DNA of 64,000 bases from JABAAW01 sp965216605 (GTDB lineage: Bacteria; Pseudomonadota; Alphaproteobacteria; JABAAW01), in NCBI GenBank assembly GCA_965216605.1, contig CBDCGG010000002.1, positions 310,001 through 374,000 of the forward strand. The letters run 5' to 3'. The translations under genes were made by a program, and so were the position numbers. Of this stretch, positions 53,901 to 61,670 are shown one piece after another (position 1 is the stretch's first letter; each line of letters starts with the position of its first letter). Under the pieces are notes generated by a model. The model did no database searches. It was not told where the DNA came from and saw only the letters and a program-made list of their open reading frames with translations.

Positions 53901-54837
53901 CGATGCCTTCGAGATTTTACCGCTCGATATATTAGGACGACCGCGCGTCGATGTGACCTTGCGCATTTCGGGATTCTTCCGCGATGCCTTCCCTCGGCTG
54001 CTGCTGCTGCTGGAAGCGGCGACACGCGCGATCGCAGACTTAGAAGAACCCGCCTGCGACAATCCTCTCGCAGCCCTCGTGAAGAAGGAGCAGGCAAAAT
54101 GGGGCGATGCCGCCTTCCACCGTATCTTCGGCTCAGCCCCAGGCAGCTACGGCACAGGCTTGAATGTGCCGATCGACAGCGGGCAATGGATGGACGAAAA
54201 GGAACTAGCGCACACCTACTTGCGCCACTCGGCTTACGCCTATACGGGAGAAGGTGGCACGCAAAAAATAATTTTGGAGCGCGAAGCATTAGAGCGACGC
54301 TTGGGAAACTTGGACGCCATCGTCCACAACCAAGACAACCGCGAACACGACCTGCTAGATTCCGACGACTACTACCAGTTCGAGGGCGGCTTGGCAGTGA
54401 GCGCAAAAGCACTCTCTAAAGACGGAAAATCTCCGCCCATCTATCACAACGACCACTCGCGCCCCTTCGCCCCGCGCATCCTGCGCTTGGAGCAAGAACT
54501 GGCACGGGTTGTCCGCGCGCGCGCTGCCAATCCGAAGTGGATCGAAGCCATGCGCCAGCACGGCTACAAAGGAGCAAGCGAGATCGCCGCCACGCTCGAC
54601 TACCTCTTCGCCTTCGCCGCCACGACAGGACTCGTCAAGCAGAGGCATTTCGAGGCATTGTTCGACGCATACCTGAAAGACAGCAAGACGCGCGATTTCC
54701 TCGCGCGCGTAAATCCTGACGCGTTACGAGAGATCGCCGCGCGATTCCAAGAGGCACGACAAAGAAATCTGTGGACAACACGACGCAACGATGTGCCGCA
54801 ACTGCTAGAAGAAATCCTCGCGCCTACGAGCGTCTAG
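50968..54837 (+). CDS. cobN: Cobaltochelatase subunit CobN
   Basis: CobN is the large subunit that inserts cobalt into hydrogenobyrinic acid a,c-diamide with CobS and CobT in the aerobic cobalamin pathway. The 1289-residue product carries LHVGKHGTAEWLPGKAVAMS, FGSAPGSYGTGLNVPI and VHNQDNREHDLLDSDDYYQF, all typical CobN sequences. The length is normal. A glutamine/lysine repeat (QPQTQSKPQSKIQ) and a short HNLKDGNLKDGSF repeat are inserts. No cobS, cobT, cobW or other cobalamin gene lies in the window. Confidence 0.95.
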   Translation: MHFLATQQIGIDDAGKARDLQQEPADILVFSAADSELKMLSHAYAELREEGFARSLRLVPLRDLQHPASVDLYIEKTLARSKLVIARLLGGQSYFPYFCEQVEAICRENNILLAFLAGEGLEDESLYRRSTIAETPARALYRCLLHGGRENAKTFLRIAAGLLDKNEQPQTQSKPQSKIQFLPEAGLYVPKNSQKPAQESTLAPAHKAMLLFYRALVQAEDTEPIDALIAACADEGVELVALYVASLKSEQSLAFLHRQIAEHNPRLFINATGFALGEGNDPLANCDCPTLQVALASLERKAWEESNQGLSPSDLAMQVVLTEMDGRIFTRAIAFKERATRDAQTQFSPTALLAVPDRCTFVAKKAAAWLRLASLENSAKRLAIVLHNYPARDGRIANGVGLDTPRALQTILRNLQQEGYDLGENSDADLTAENLLARLKAGPTNEQPQREQNSQERRARLCLADYERFFQEKIFGLAPSLQEATQRVWGEARDDPFFRADGEFFALPTLLLGKIAVVLQPSRGYERDTDAIAHDPNLPPPHAYLAQYLWLQHRWQSSALLHVGKHGTAEWLPGKAVAMSRECACEAVLGTVPHFYPFIVSDPGEGTQAKRRGAAVIIDHLSPPLARAELYGDSAALERLLDEYTEARVLHPRRANLLASEIVELGKRSGLLEELEKPSSSEEQEQDWTKLDEWDEDKRNALLARLDGHLCELKELQIRGGLHRFGEQQSPAKRAESLSALLRLPRGEGAGEESLLRALVQDHNLKDGNLKDGSFAFDPLDPDGYATPWSTPWEFSGKETLPKTLAAFATKKPRCCGDVVATLEAYALALVKGEVSLPDEGNVATRAVLENLRSVVAPRFDACAERETAGLLRGLAGRRVAPGPSGAPSRARLDVLPTGRNFYSLDVRAVPTPSAWQLGWRSAALLVERYCEEHGRYPRRMALSAWGTACMRTGGEDLAQMLALMGAKPLWQQGSGRVDAFEILPLDILGRPRVDVTLRISGFFRDAFPRLLLLLEAATRAIADLEEPACDNPLAALVKKEQAKWGDAAFHRIFGSAPGSYGTGLNVPIDSGQWMDEKELAHTYLRHSAYAYTGEGGTQKIILEREALERRLGNLDAIVHNQDNREHDLLDSDDYYQFEGGLAVSAKALSKDGKSPPIYHNDHSRPFAPRILRLEQELARVVRARAANPKWIEAMRQHGYKGASEIAATLDYLFAFAATTGLVKQRHFEALFDAYLKDSKTRDFLARVNPDALREIAARFQEARQRNLWTTRRNDVPQLLEEILAPTSV

Positions 54838-54970
54838 ACGCATACAACCTTGATAAACGCTTGTTTTCTAAAGATTTTCCTCCCATCCTCAACCTTTACT
54901 CCATCTTACTGCACTCGCAACATAGGGGAAAAAAAATATCGATACATAAAAAAAATTTTGAAAAAACCCT

Positions 54971-54999
54971 TGCCATAAGGCGCATGAGACTCTATAAAC
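54971..54999 (+). promoter_or_regulatory. Sigma-70 promoter candidate for tolC
   Basis: TTGCCA at 54971-54976, 17-bp spacer, TATAAA at 54994-54999: five of six matches in the -10 box and four of six in the -35 box. It is 115 bp ahead of tolC. The surrounding sequence is A/T-rich compared with the genes. Confidence 0.6.
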
Positions 55000-55000
55000 T

Positions 55001-55019
55001 ATCCACAGAGGGTGGATAG
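55001..55019. promoter_or_regulatory. Inverted repeat at the tolC transcription start
   Basis: TATCCAC and GTGGATA, separated by 5 bp, form a perfect dyad directly after the -10 hexamer. A repressor bound here would block the promoter. The regulator is unknown. It might instead form a small RNA hairpin. Confidence 0.45.
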
Positions 55020-55114
55020 GGGCTTTCAGAAACGAGCGTGGCTAGAAGATGGCTTTAGCTCACGCTCAACCCATTGTTCGTTGCAACAATTTTTTCCTTG
55101 AAGGAGACACACGA

Positions 55115-56470
55115 ATGCAAAAAGACCAGCAGAAAAACCCAACAAAAAGGACATGCCTTAAGGCGGCACTGCCTCTCGCAGCAGCCCTCTTGTGGCTCGC
55201 CGCAAACACAGCCCAAGCGCAAGAACAAGAGCAAGCAGCAGAAGACGCTCCGCAAGGCGAGGCGCTCAACTTGGATTCGACCGTGCGCAAGATGCTGAAG
55301 CAGAACGGCGAGTTTCTAGCAGAAAAATACACGCAGAAAGCAGGCGCGATCGGACGAATCTCCGCTCTATCCGAACTCCTACCCTCCGTCAGCATACGCG
55401 CCAGTGCTGGTAATGTTCACCGTAAATACACATTGGACGGTCGCGACACTCCCAATGAACCCGACTTGGATGTCAATGTCACGGTATCGCAGCCTCTGTA
55501 TTCGCGTCGTTTTTACAGGGTCGGGGAGCGTTTTGCCGATTACAAAAGCGGCAAGCATCGTCTGCATTCCCGTGCGAACGACTTTATCTTGGAAACCGTG
55601 CAAGCCTACCTAGAAGTGCAGACAGCAGACTTACAAAGGCAATACGCCGAAAAGAACTTGAAGGATATCAGCAGGCTGTTCAACCGCGTTAAGGCGCGTG
55701 CACGCGTCGACTCCGGTCAGCGCTACCTGCTGAACCGAGCGCAAACAAGGCTTTCCTTGGGCGAAGAAGATTTGAGCAAGGCGCGGCAGCTGGAAGTGGC
55801 GCGACGCTCTAGGCTCTCGCGGCTCATCGGACAGGACTTCGGCGAGCTGGAAGACATCACCGAACTGCAAGGGCTGCCTGAAAGTGTCGAGGACTCGCTC
55901 GTGCGTGCGCGCTCACGAAACCCCGACCTGCTCGCCGCGCGCGCAGAAGTGCAAAGCAGCGTCAGTGCCACCGCAGGCGCATGGGGAGCCTTAATCCCTG
56001 AAATTTCGCTCGATCTCAACTACCGCAAGTCCCTTAACCAAAGCGGCTCAACAGGAGACATCGAAGACATCAGCGTCGGTATCGCTGGTTCTTACCAGTT
56101 CTCGGCAGGCTTGACCCCCGTCTTCGATGCCATCGGCGAACAACAACGCTTGCACGCCGCGCGCTTCCTGCGCAAGGATGCCGAAAGGCGTATCGAAGAG
56201 GAAATCAACAATGTCTGGGTCGAAGTGGCAGAAAGCCGCCGCATCCACGCCCAAGCCCTGCAGTTCCTCAAGGCGACCGAGCGCGAGAAAAATGCCTATC
56301 GCCGCCAGTTCAGCGCAGGACAGCGCAACCTGCTCGACCTGCTCAACATCCAAAACGAGTTCTTCGCAGCTCAGCAACGCGAGCTCAGTGCCCGCGTCGC
56401 TAAAGAAGTGGCACGCTACAGAATCCTCGCAACCATCGGAGACCTCGTACAACGATTCGGAGGAATCTAA
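55115..56470 (+). CDS. tolC: TolC-type outer-membrane efflux protein
   Basis: A 451-residue outer-membrane channel protein. The signal peptide KAALPLAAALLWLAANTAQA ends after TAQA; the mature part has the repeated TolC helical domains (for example LEVQTADLQRQYAEKN and LRKDAERRIEEEINNVWVEV) with the matching segments in both halves. AAGGAG lies 8 bp before ATG 55115, which makes it the start rather than the open frame from 55049. Inner-membrane and periplasmic partners are not in the window; TolC is often shared by several pumps. Confidence 0.93.
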   Translation: MQKDQQKNPTKRTCLKAALPLAAALLWLAANTAQAQEQEQAAEDAPQGEALNLDSTVRKMLKQNGEFLAEKYTQKAGAIGRISALSELLPSVSIRASAGNVHRKYTLDGRDTPNEPDLDVNVTVSQPLYSRRFYRVGERFADYKSGKHRLHSRANDFILETVQAYLEVQTADLQRQYAEKNLKDISRLFNRVKARARVDSGQRYLLNRAQTRLSLGEEDLSKARQLEVARRSRLSRLIGQDFGELEDITELQGLPESVEDSLVRARSRNPDLLAARAEVQSSVSATAGAWGALIPEISLDLNYRKSLNQSGSTGDIEDISVGIAGSYQFSAGLTPVFDAIGEQQRLHAARFLRKDAERRIEEEINNVWVEVAESRRIHAQALQFLKATEREKNAYRRQFSAGQRNLLDLLNIQNEFFAAQQRELSARVAKEVARYRILATIGDLVQRFGGI

Positions 56471-56534
56471 ACCGCCAGCCTCGCAACCACCTCCCTCCCC
56501 TCTAGAGGGGAGAGGGGTGGCTCTCTAAAGAGAA

Positions 56535-57368
56535 CTACCGAGCGCAAGTAGGGCAGCGCGGGTTGCGCGCCACAGCAAATTCGTGAAATTGCCCTAATAG
56601 ACCCTCGTACCACAAGAGGTGTCGCTCCAAACGCGAGGGCTTGCCCAAAAGAAACCGCAAGGCTTCGGCAGCTTGCAACACGCCCATCACCCCCGCAACG
56701 GGCGCAAAAATGCCTACGCTGTCACAACGCGGCAATCTAGAAAAATCAGGCTCTTCGGGATAAAGACAACGATAGCAAAGCCCTTGCGTTGATCCCTTAT
56801 CTGCCCCCGCATCGATTAACTCAGGACGCAAGCGCACGAGGCTGCCCGTAAAGCCCACCGCCGCCGCGCTCACCAGTGTCTTGCCTTGTCGCAAACACGC
56901 GCTGTTCAGCGTGTCGCGCATCGTGAAGTTGTCGCCGCAATCCAAGGCGACCGTACAAGGCGCAAGCAGCGCATCGGCGTTCGAGGCAACAAGACGAGTG
57001 TTAAGGGGAACAATCTCGATCTCAGGATTCAGCAGCGAAAGCGAACCCTGAGCACTCCGCGCCTTCGGACGACCGATATCCGCTGTCGTGTAAAGAATCT
57101 GGCGTTGAAGGTTGTCGAGCGAAACGCGATCGTAATCCACAATACGCAAGCTCCCGACCCCGCTCGCGGCAAGGTAGAAGAGAGCAGCCGAGCCTAATCC
57201 TCCCGCGCCGAACACTCCCACAACGCTACGCGAAAGAATCGCTTGCCCTTCCTCGCCAATTTCGGCAAGCATCAGGTGACGGCTGTAGCGTTGCAAAAAA
57301 GCTGTCTCGCGGGCGACACTACTTTCTTGACTACTTTCTTGCGCAGCAGACTTTCGCTCGTTAGCCAT
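56535..57368 (-). CDS. moeB: MoeB/ThiF-family adenylyltransferase
   Basis: An E1-like enzyme that adenylates the C-terminus of a small sulfur carrier. The 277-residue product has the FAD-like nucleotide loop FGAGGLGSAALFYLA, the Asp-containing DCGDNFTMRDTL, and zinc-binding cysteine pairs in CYRCLYPEE and CPTCAR. It lacks a rhodanese domain. MoeB activates MoaD for molybdopterin synthesis; ThiF-type activity is also possible. The start is ATG 57368; longer frames overlap the divergent xseB. It is divergent from the xseB-ispA-dxs run. Confidence 0.87.
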   Translation of the reverse strand: MANERKSAAQESSQESSVARETAFLQRYSRHLMLAEIGEEGQAILSRSVVGVFGAGGLGSAALFYLAASGVGSLRIVDYDRVSLDNLQRQILYTTADIGRPKARSAQGSLSLLNPEIEIVPLNTRLVASNADALLAPCTVALDCGDNFTMRDTLNSACLRQGKTLVSAAAVGFTGSLVRLRPELIDAGADKGSTQGLCYRCLYPEEPDFSRLPRCDSVGIFAPVAGVMGVLQAAEALRFLLGKPSRLERHLLWYEGLLGQFHEFAVARNPRCPTCAR

Positions 57369-57414
57369 ATGCTGTATCATTCCCAAACATCCGCAATCCA
57401 AAATACAGCATAGC

Positions 57415-57747
57415 ATGCCAGCAGACCCCGTAGCCGAGCGCGCAAAACAACGCGATATCGACTCCCTCTCGTTCGAAGAAGCTCTCTCAGAGCTGGAAGG
57501 AATCGTGCGACGATTGGAGCAAGGATCGGCGAAACTAGAAGAATCCATCTTCGCATACCAACGCGGAGAAGCACTCCGAAAGCACTGCGAGAAACTGCTC
57601 GCTAAAGCGCAGGGCGAAGTCGAAAAAATCACAGCGAACGCAAACAACGACAAAAACGACAAAGCAGCCGACAAGACAAACGACAAGGCGGGCGACAAGG
57701 CGGGCGCAGAGCAATCCTTCTCCCGACAAAAATTGTCGAGCGTCTAG
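57415..57747 (+). CDS. xseB: Exodeoxyribonuclease VII small subunit
   Basis: XseB helps XseA degrade single-stranded DNA. The first 75 residues include the conserved SFEEALSELEGIVRRLEQGS and YQRGEALRKHCEKLL. The C-terminal part is a repeat of NDKNDKAADKTNDKAGDKAG made from a tandem DNA repeat, which adds about 30 residues to the usual length. It precedes ispA by 40 bp, the classical order xseB-ispA-dxs. Confidence 0.95.
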   Translation: MPADPVAERAKQRDIDSLSFEEALSELEGIVRRLEQGSAKLEESIFAYQRGEALRKHCEKLLAKAQGEVEKITANANNDKNDKAADKTNDKAGDKAGAEQSFSRQKLSSV

Positions 57748-57787
57748 TCAAACTCCCTCCAAGCAGCACACTCCACGAGGCAACATC

Positions 57788-58903
57788 GTGACAGCAACAA
57801 CTCTCGAAAACCAAGCCTCCGCTCAAACAGCGCGCACAACAGCGCGCCTCTCCCCCCCCTCGCAGCCCTCCCCCCTCGCTACCGCGCTCGCAGAGGCAAA
57901 GCAGCGCGTAGAAAAACACCTGCAAAAAATCATGCTCGACCGCAGCAAAGCGAACGAAAACTACGCAGACGACAAGGACAAAGGAGGAGCATGCGAACCC
58001 CTTCATTCCGCAATGCTCGAAGGGCTGCTGGGCGGCGGCAAGCGCGTGCGTCCCTTCTTGCTTTACGCAAGCAACGCGCTGGCACAGCAGGTCTCGGCGG
58101 AAAGCACAAAAGGCAAAACAATCACGATGCACGCAAGCACACGAGCAGACATCGTGGAGGACGCAGCCGCCGCGCTGGAGATGATACACAGCTACTCCCT
58201 GATCCACGACGATCTGCCCGCAATGGACAACGACCTGCTACGACGCGGAAAACCCACCCTGCATGTCAAGGTGGGAGAAGGACAGGCGATATTAGCTGGC
58301 GATGCCTTGCTCACGCTCGCCTTCGAAGTGCTCGCCTTAAACAATAATTTTCAGAACGACAAAAACTCCGAGGCACGCTTGCGCTTGTCGCTCTGCTTCG
58401 AACTCGCTCGCGCGGCAGGCGCACAGGGCATGGCAGGCGGACAGAGCTGGGACTTGGAAAGCGAGCAACAAACTGAAAACTCCGCCGACAACCCCACCCT
58501 CCGCGAGATCCACGCCTTGAAAACAGGCGCCTTGTTGCGCGCCGCTTGCGCTATGGGAGCGCGCTGCTCGGATGCCGACGAAAAGTTACAACGCGCCTTG
58601 CGCGCCTACGCAAGCCATCTCGGCAACGCCTATCAGGCGATCGACGACCTGCGCGACGAGGCACACGACCGCAAACGACGAGAAGAAAAAAACACATCAC
58701 CCCTTCCAGCTACAAAACTGCCAACGCTGCTCGCACAGGCACCAACAGAAGCGATGCGCGAGGAAGCCGTATCTCTGTGTCGTCGCGCCGAGCATGCCCT
58801 AGCCGATTACTCGGAGGTAGGCTTTGAGCCCGCGACGCTGCTCTGTGCCTTCGCGCGCTTTTTGCCAACGCGCATACCTCAAAAAACACGAGCCAAAACA
58901 TGA
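57788..58903 (+). CDS. ispA: Polyprenyl diphosphate synthase (farnesyl/geranylgeranyl)
   Basis: IspA joins isopentenyl and dimethylallyl diphosphate into longer isoprenoids. The 371-residue product has the first Asp-rich motif HDDLPAMDND and the second, AIDDLRDE, with GGGKRVRPFLLY between. The N-terminal 40 residues are low-complexity. GTG 57788 is the start, with GAGG upstream. The chain length of the product cannot be read from the sequence alone. It overlaps dxs by 4 bp. Confidence 0.94.
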   Translation: MTATTLENQASAQTARTTARLSPPSQPSPLATALAEAKQRVEKHLQKIMLDRSKANENYADDKDKGGACEPLHSAMLEGLLGGGKRVRPFLLYASNALAQQVSAESTKGKTITMHASTRADIVEDAAAALEMIHSYSLIHDDLPAMDNDLLRRGKPTLHVKVGEGQAILAGDALLTLAFEVLALNNNFQNDKNSEARLRLSLCFELARAAGAQGMAGGQSWDLESEQQTENSADNPTLREIHALKTGALLRAACAMGARCSDADEKLQRALRAYASHLGNAYQAIDDLRDEAHDRKRREEKNTSPLPATKLPTLLAQAPTEAMREEAVSLCRRAEHALADYSEVGFEPATLLCAFARFLPTRIPQKTRAKT

Positions 58904-60870
58904 CCCAAGACATGACCCAAGACATGACACAAGAGCAGGCTAAAAGAATCCTCGATCGCTTGGAGCTGGATTCGGAATCGGAAGCTAATTCGACAGAGGG
59001 ATTGCGCGCCTTGAGCATCCCTGAACTGCAGGAGGTGGCGCAAGCCGTGCGCGTCGAGTTGGTGTCGGTGGTGTCGCAAACAGGCGGACACTTGGGCGCG
59101 GGGCTAGGCGTTGTCGAACTCACGGTCGCGCTGCACGCCGTCTTCGAGACGCCCGAAGATCGCTTGATCTTCGATGTCGGACACCAAGCCTATCCTCACA
59201 AGTTGCTGACGGGCAGACGCTCGAAACTTGGCACGCTCAGAAAAAAAGACGGGCTGTCCGGCTTCACCTGCCGTGCCGAAAGCCCCTTCGATCCCTTCGG
59301 AGCAGCGCATAGTTCTACCTCTCTCTCGGCGGGCTTGGGCTTTGCCGTCGCGCGAGATCTGAGAGGAACTGCCAGGCGAGTCGTGTGCGTCATCGGAGAT
59401 GGCGCGATGAGCGCAGGCATGGCATACGAGGCGATGAACAACGCAGGCGCACAAAAATCGGCGATGCTCGTCATCTTGAACGACAACGACATGTCCATCT
59501 CGCCGCCCGTCGGAGCGATGAGCGCATATCTCTCGCGTCTGTTAGTGTCGCGTCCGATGCGACAGATGAGAAAGTTTTTGAAAGGAACCGTTTCTTTCGC
59601 GCCGCGCGCTGTCGAAGATGTAGCCCGAAAAATCAGCGAGAAGGCTTTCGGAACGCTGACGGGAGGAACCCTGTTCGAGCAGATGGGCTTTCGGTATGTC
59701 GGTCCGATCGACGGACATAAACTTGATGTGCTTGTGCCTTTGTTGCGGCAGTTGCGCGATGCAAAGGGTCCTGTGTTGCTACATACGATCACACGGAAGG
59801 GGAAGGGTTATGCGCCTGCCGAGAAGGCTGCCGACAAGTTTCACGGCGTTGGAAAGTTTGACATTGTCTCTGGCGAGCAGCGCAAGGCTACTCCGTCTGC
59901 GCCTTCGTATACTTCTGTTTTTGCCAATGCTCTGATTACGGAGGCGAGGAAGGATAATTCGGTCGTGGCGGTCTCGGCGGCGATGTTGCAGGGAACAGGG
60001 TTAGATAAGTTTGCAAAAGAGTTTCCCAAGCGATGCTTTGATGTGGGAATTGCCGAGCAGCACGCCGTCACCTTTGCGGCGGGGATGGCGTGCGAGGGGA
60101 TGAAGCCTGTTGTTGCGATCTACTCGACTTTTTTACAGAGAGCTTACGATCAGGTTGTGCATGATGTTGCGATACAGAGTTTGGCGGTGAGGTTTGCGTT
60201 GGATCGAGCGGGGGTTGTGGGAGCGGATGGAGCGACGCATGCGGGATCGTTTGATTTATGTTATTTGTGTTGTTTGCCGAATTTTATTGTGATGGCGGCG
60301 GGTGACGAGGGGGAGTTGCCTTTAATGTTAGCGACGGCGTTATCTATCGATAATGCTCCTAGTGCGTTTCGCTATCCTCGTGGGGAGGGGGTAGGTATTG
60401 TGATGCCTTCAAAGGTGAGACCTTTGGAGATTGGAAGGGGTAGAATTGTCGATGAGGGCAATCGAGGTAGTGGCGGGATTGCTATTATGAGTTTGGGGGG
60501 ATGTCTTTCTAGGGCTCGTGTTGCTGTTGATATTTTACGGAGGCGTGGGATGCGAGTGACATTAGCGGATGCGAGATTTGCGAAGCCTGTAGATAGGATT
60601 TTATTATGTGAGTTAGCGAGGGATCATGATGTTGTTGTTAGTTTGGAGGATGGTGCTGTGGGGGGATTTTCTAGTCAGGTTATGATGGCTTTGTCGGATG
60701 GGGGTATGTTGGAGAGGGTTAGATATTTGGCGATGGGGTATGGGGATTGTTTTGTGGGGGCGGGGACGCAGGATGAGCAGATGCGGGAGATTGGGTTAGA
60801 TGGGGAGGGAATTGCGGAGAGGGTGATGCGGGCTGTAGAGGGGGATAACGAGCAGAAAAAACGGGCGTAG
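58900..60870 (+). CDS. dxs: 1-deoxy-D-xylulose-5-phosphate synthase
   Basis: Dxs makes the first intermediate of the MEP pathway from pyruvate and glyceraldehyde-3-phosphate with thiamine diphosphate. The 656-residue product has GAGLGVVELTVALHAVFETP, VCVIGDGAMSAGMAYEAMNN and the C-terminal transketolase-like YPRGEGVGI. The N-terminus repeats MTQDMTQDMTQEQ. The 3' quarter differs in composition: 60181-60240 has 30 G and 8 C on the coding strand, whereas 59221-59280 has 16 and 18. It ends the overlapping ispA-dxs run. Confidence 0.96.
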   Translation: MTQDMTQDMTQEQAKRILDRLELDSESEANSTEGLRALSIPELQEVAQAVRVELVSVVSQTGGHLGAGLGVVELTVALHAVFETPEDRLIFDVGHQAYPHKLLTGRRSKLGTLRKKDGLSGFTCRAESPFDPFGAAHSSTSLSAGLGFAVARDLRGTARRVVCVIGDGAMSAGMAYEAMNNAGAQKSAMLVILNDNDMSISPPVGAMSAYLSRLLVSRPMRQMRKFLKGTVSFAPRAVEDVARKISEKAFGTLTGGTLFEQMGFRYVGPIDGHKLDVLVPLLRQLRDAKGPVLLHTITRKGKGYAPAEKAADKFHGVGKFDIVSGEQRKATPSAPSYTSVFANALITEARKDNSVVAVSAAMLQGTGLDKFAKEFPKRCFDVGIAEQHAVTFAAGMACEGMKPVVAIYSTFLQRAYDQVVHDVAIQSLAVRFALDRAGVVGADGATHAGSFDLCYLCCLPNFIVMAAGDEGELPLMLATALSIDNAPSAFRYPRGEGVGIVMPSKVRPLEIGRGRIVDEGNRGSGGIAIMSLGGCLSRARVAVDILRRRGMRVTLADARFAKPVDRILLCELARDHDVVVSLEDGAVGGFSSQVMMALSDGGMLERVRYLAMGYGDCFVGAGTQDEQMREIGLDGEGIAERVMRAVEGDNEQKKRA

Positions 60871-60884
60871 ATGAAACAACGGGC

Positions 60885-61015
60885 GCAAAACATCGCGTGC
60901 GTAGCACGCGGGGAGCGCGAGGGAGTAACGCAAAAGACCCCGCGTCAGCGAGCGCGTAAGCGCTTTCTGATAGCGCGAAGTGCGTAACAAAAGCGCGTTT
61001 CGCAGAAACGCGCAA
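60885..61015. repeat. Left arm of an imperfect ~130-bp inverted repeat
   Basis: GCAAAACATCGCGTGCGTAG begins a segment whose reverse complement recurs at 61535-61670. It includes AAAAGACCCCGCGTCAGCG and GCGCGTTTCGCAGAAACGCGC. It is close to the end of dxs. The two arms enclose about 520 bp with small ORFs. Confidence 0.85.
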
Positions 61016-61085
61016 CCCCCCTCTTGACGCAAAAAGCGTTATGCTACCCTTAACAGCAAAGAACCGTGTAGGATTAGGAGACTGA

Positions 61086-61241
61086 ATGATGAGCGATTTT
61101 AGAAAAAATGCTTTTCGGTGCGCATTGAAATGCAAAAGCGGCAAACTCAAGCTAAAAGAGAAAGTCATTGGAAAGGTCTTAATGTTGATAGGAAGCTTTT
61201 GTTTTGGCTGTCAAGCCTCATTTTTTGTTTGGTGCGCATGA
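61086..61241 (+). CDS. Small hypothetical protein (51 aa)
   Basis: ATG 61086 has a good AGGAG 5 bp upstream. The 51-residue product starts MMSDFRKNAFRCALKCKSGK and has a hydrophobic stretch GKVLMLIGSFCFGCQASFFV near its end. I do not recognise it. It overlaps the following ORF in another frame by 38 bp, so the two may be one frameshifted gene. A/T-rich compared with the flanking genes. Confidence 0.5.
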   Translation: MMSDFRKNAFRCALKCKSGKLKLKEKVIGKVLMLIGSFCFGCQASFFVWCA

Positions 61242-61410
61242 TTTTATAGGGAGGGGACGTTACGGACAAGGTGGGGCGCCTTTTTACTGTTTTTTAGACG
61301 TTGGCATTGGATGGTTTTGGTTTATTGGTTTTTTTATTGCCTGGGGCATGTATTATTCTTACACAAAAATTTTGTTAGAAGAAAAGCGAAAACATTCAAA
61401 AAAACAGTGA
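61204..61410 (+). CDS. Small hypothetical membrane protein (68 aa)
   Basis: A 68-residue frame with one membrane segment (VGIGWFWFIGFFIAWGMYYS) and a basic tail (EEKRKHSKKQ). The start is TTG 61204 or another codon inside the preceding ORF; no ribosome-binding site stands out. Upstream TAG at 61189 limits the frame. It might be the C-terminal part of the ORF from 61086 after a frameshift. No family recognised. Confidence 0.45.
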   Translation: MAVKPHFLFGAHDFIGRGRYGQGGAPFYCFLDVGIGWFWFIGFFIAWGMYYSYTKILLEEKRKHSKKQ

Positions 61411-61534
61411 CGCTTTAATTAATGACTATAAAAATATAAGTAAAGGTCTGTTGACGAAAAACGACTCGCGTAGCATAGGTTATGAGTAAACCCTCTGCCA
61501 TACCTCTCGCGCAATCAGAACAGAGCGCGAGTCA

Positions 61535-61670
61535 GCTTGCGCGTTTCTACGAAACGCGTACGCGCTACGCGCGTAGATAAAGCGCGCTTACGCGCGCTCC
61601 GCTGACGCGGGGTCTTTTGCGAGGGATTACTCCCTCGCGCTCCCCGCGTGCTACGCACGCGATGTTTTGC
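61535..61670. repeat. Right arm of the imperfect inverted repeat
   Basis: The reverse complement of the segment at 60885-61015, with small insertions. It contains GCGCGTTTCTACGAAACGCG, CGCTGACGCGGGGTCTTTTG and CGTGCTACGCACGCGATG. The last part also belongs to the dispersed repeat copy D. Confidence 0.85.
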
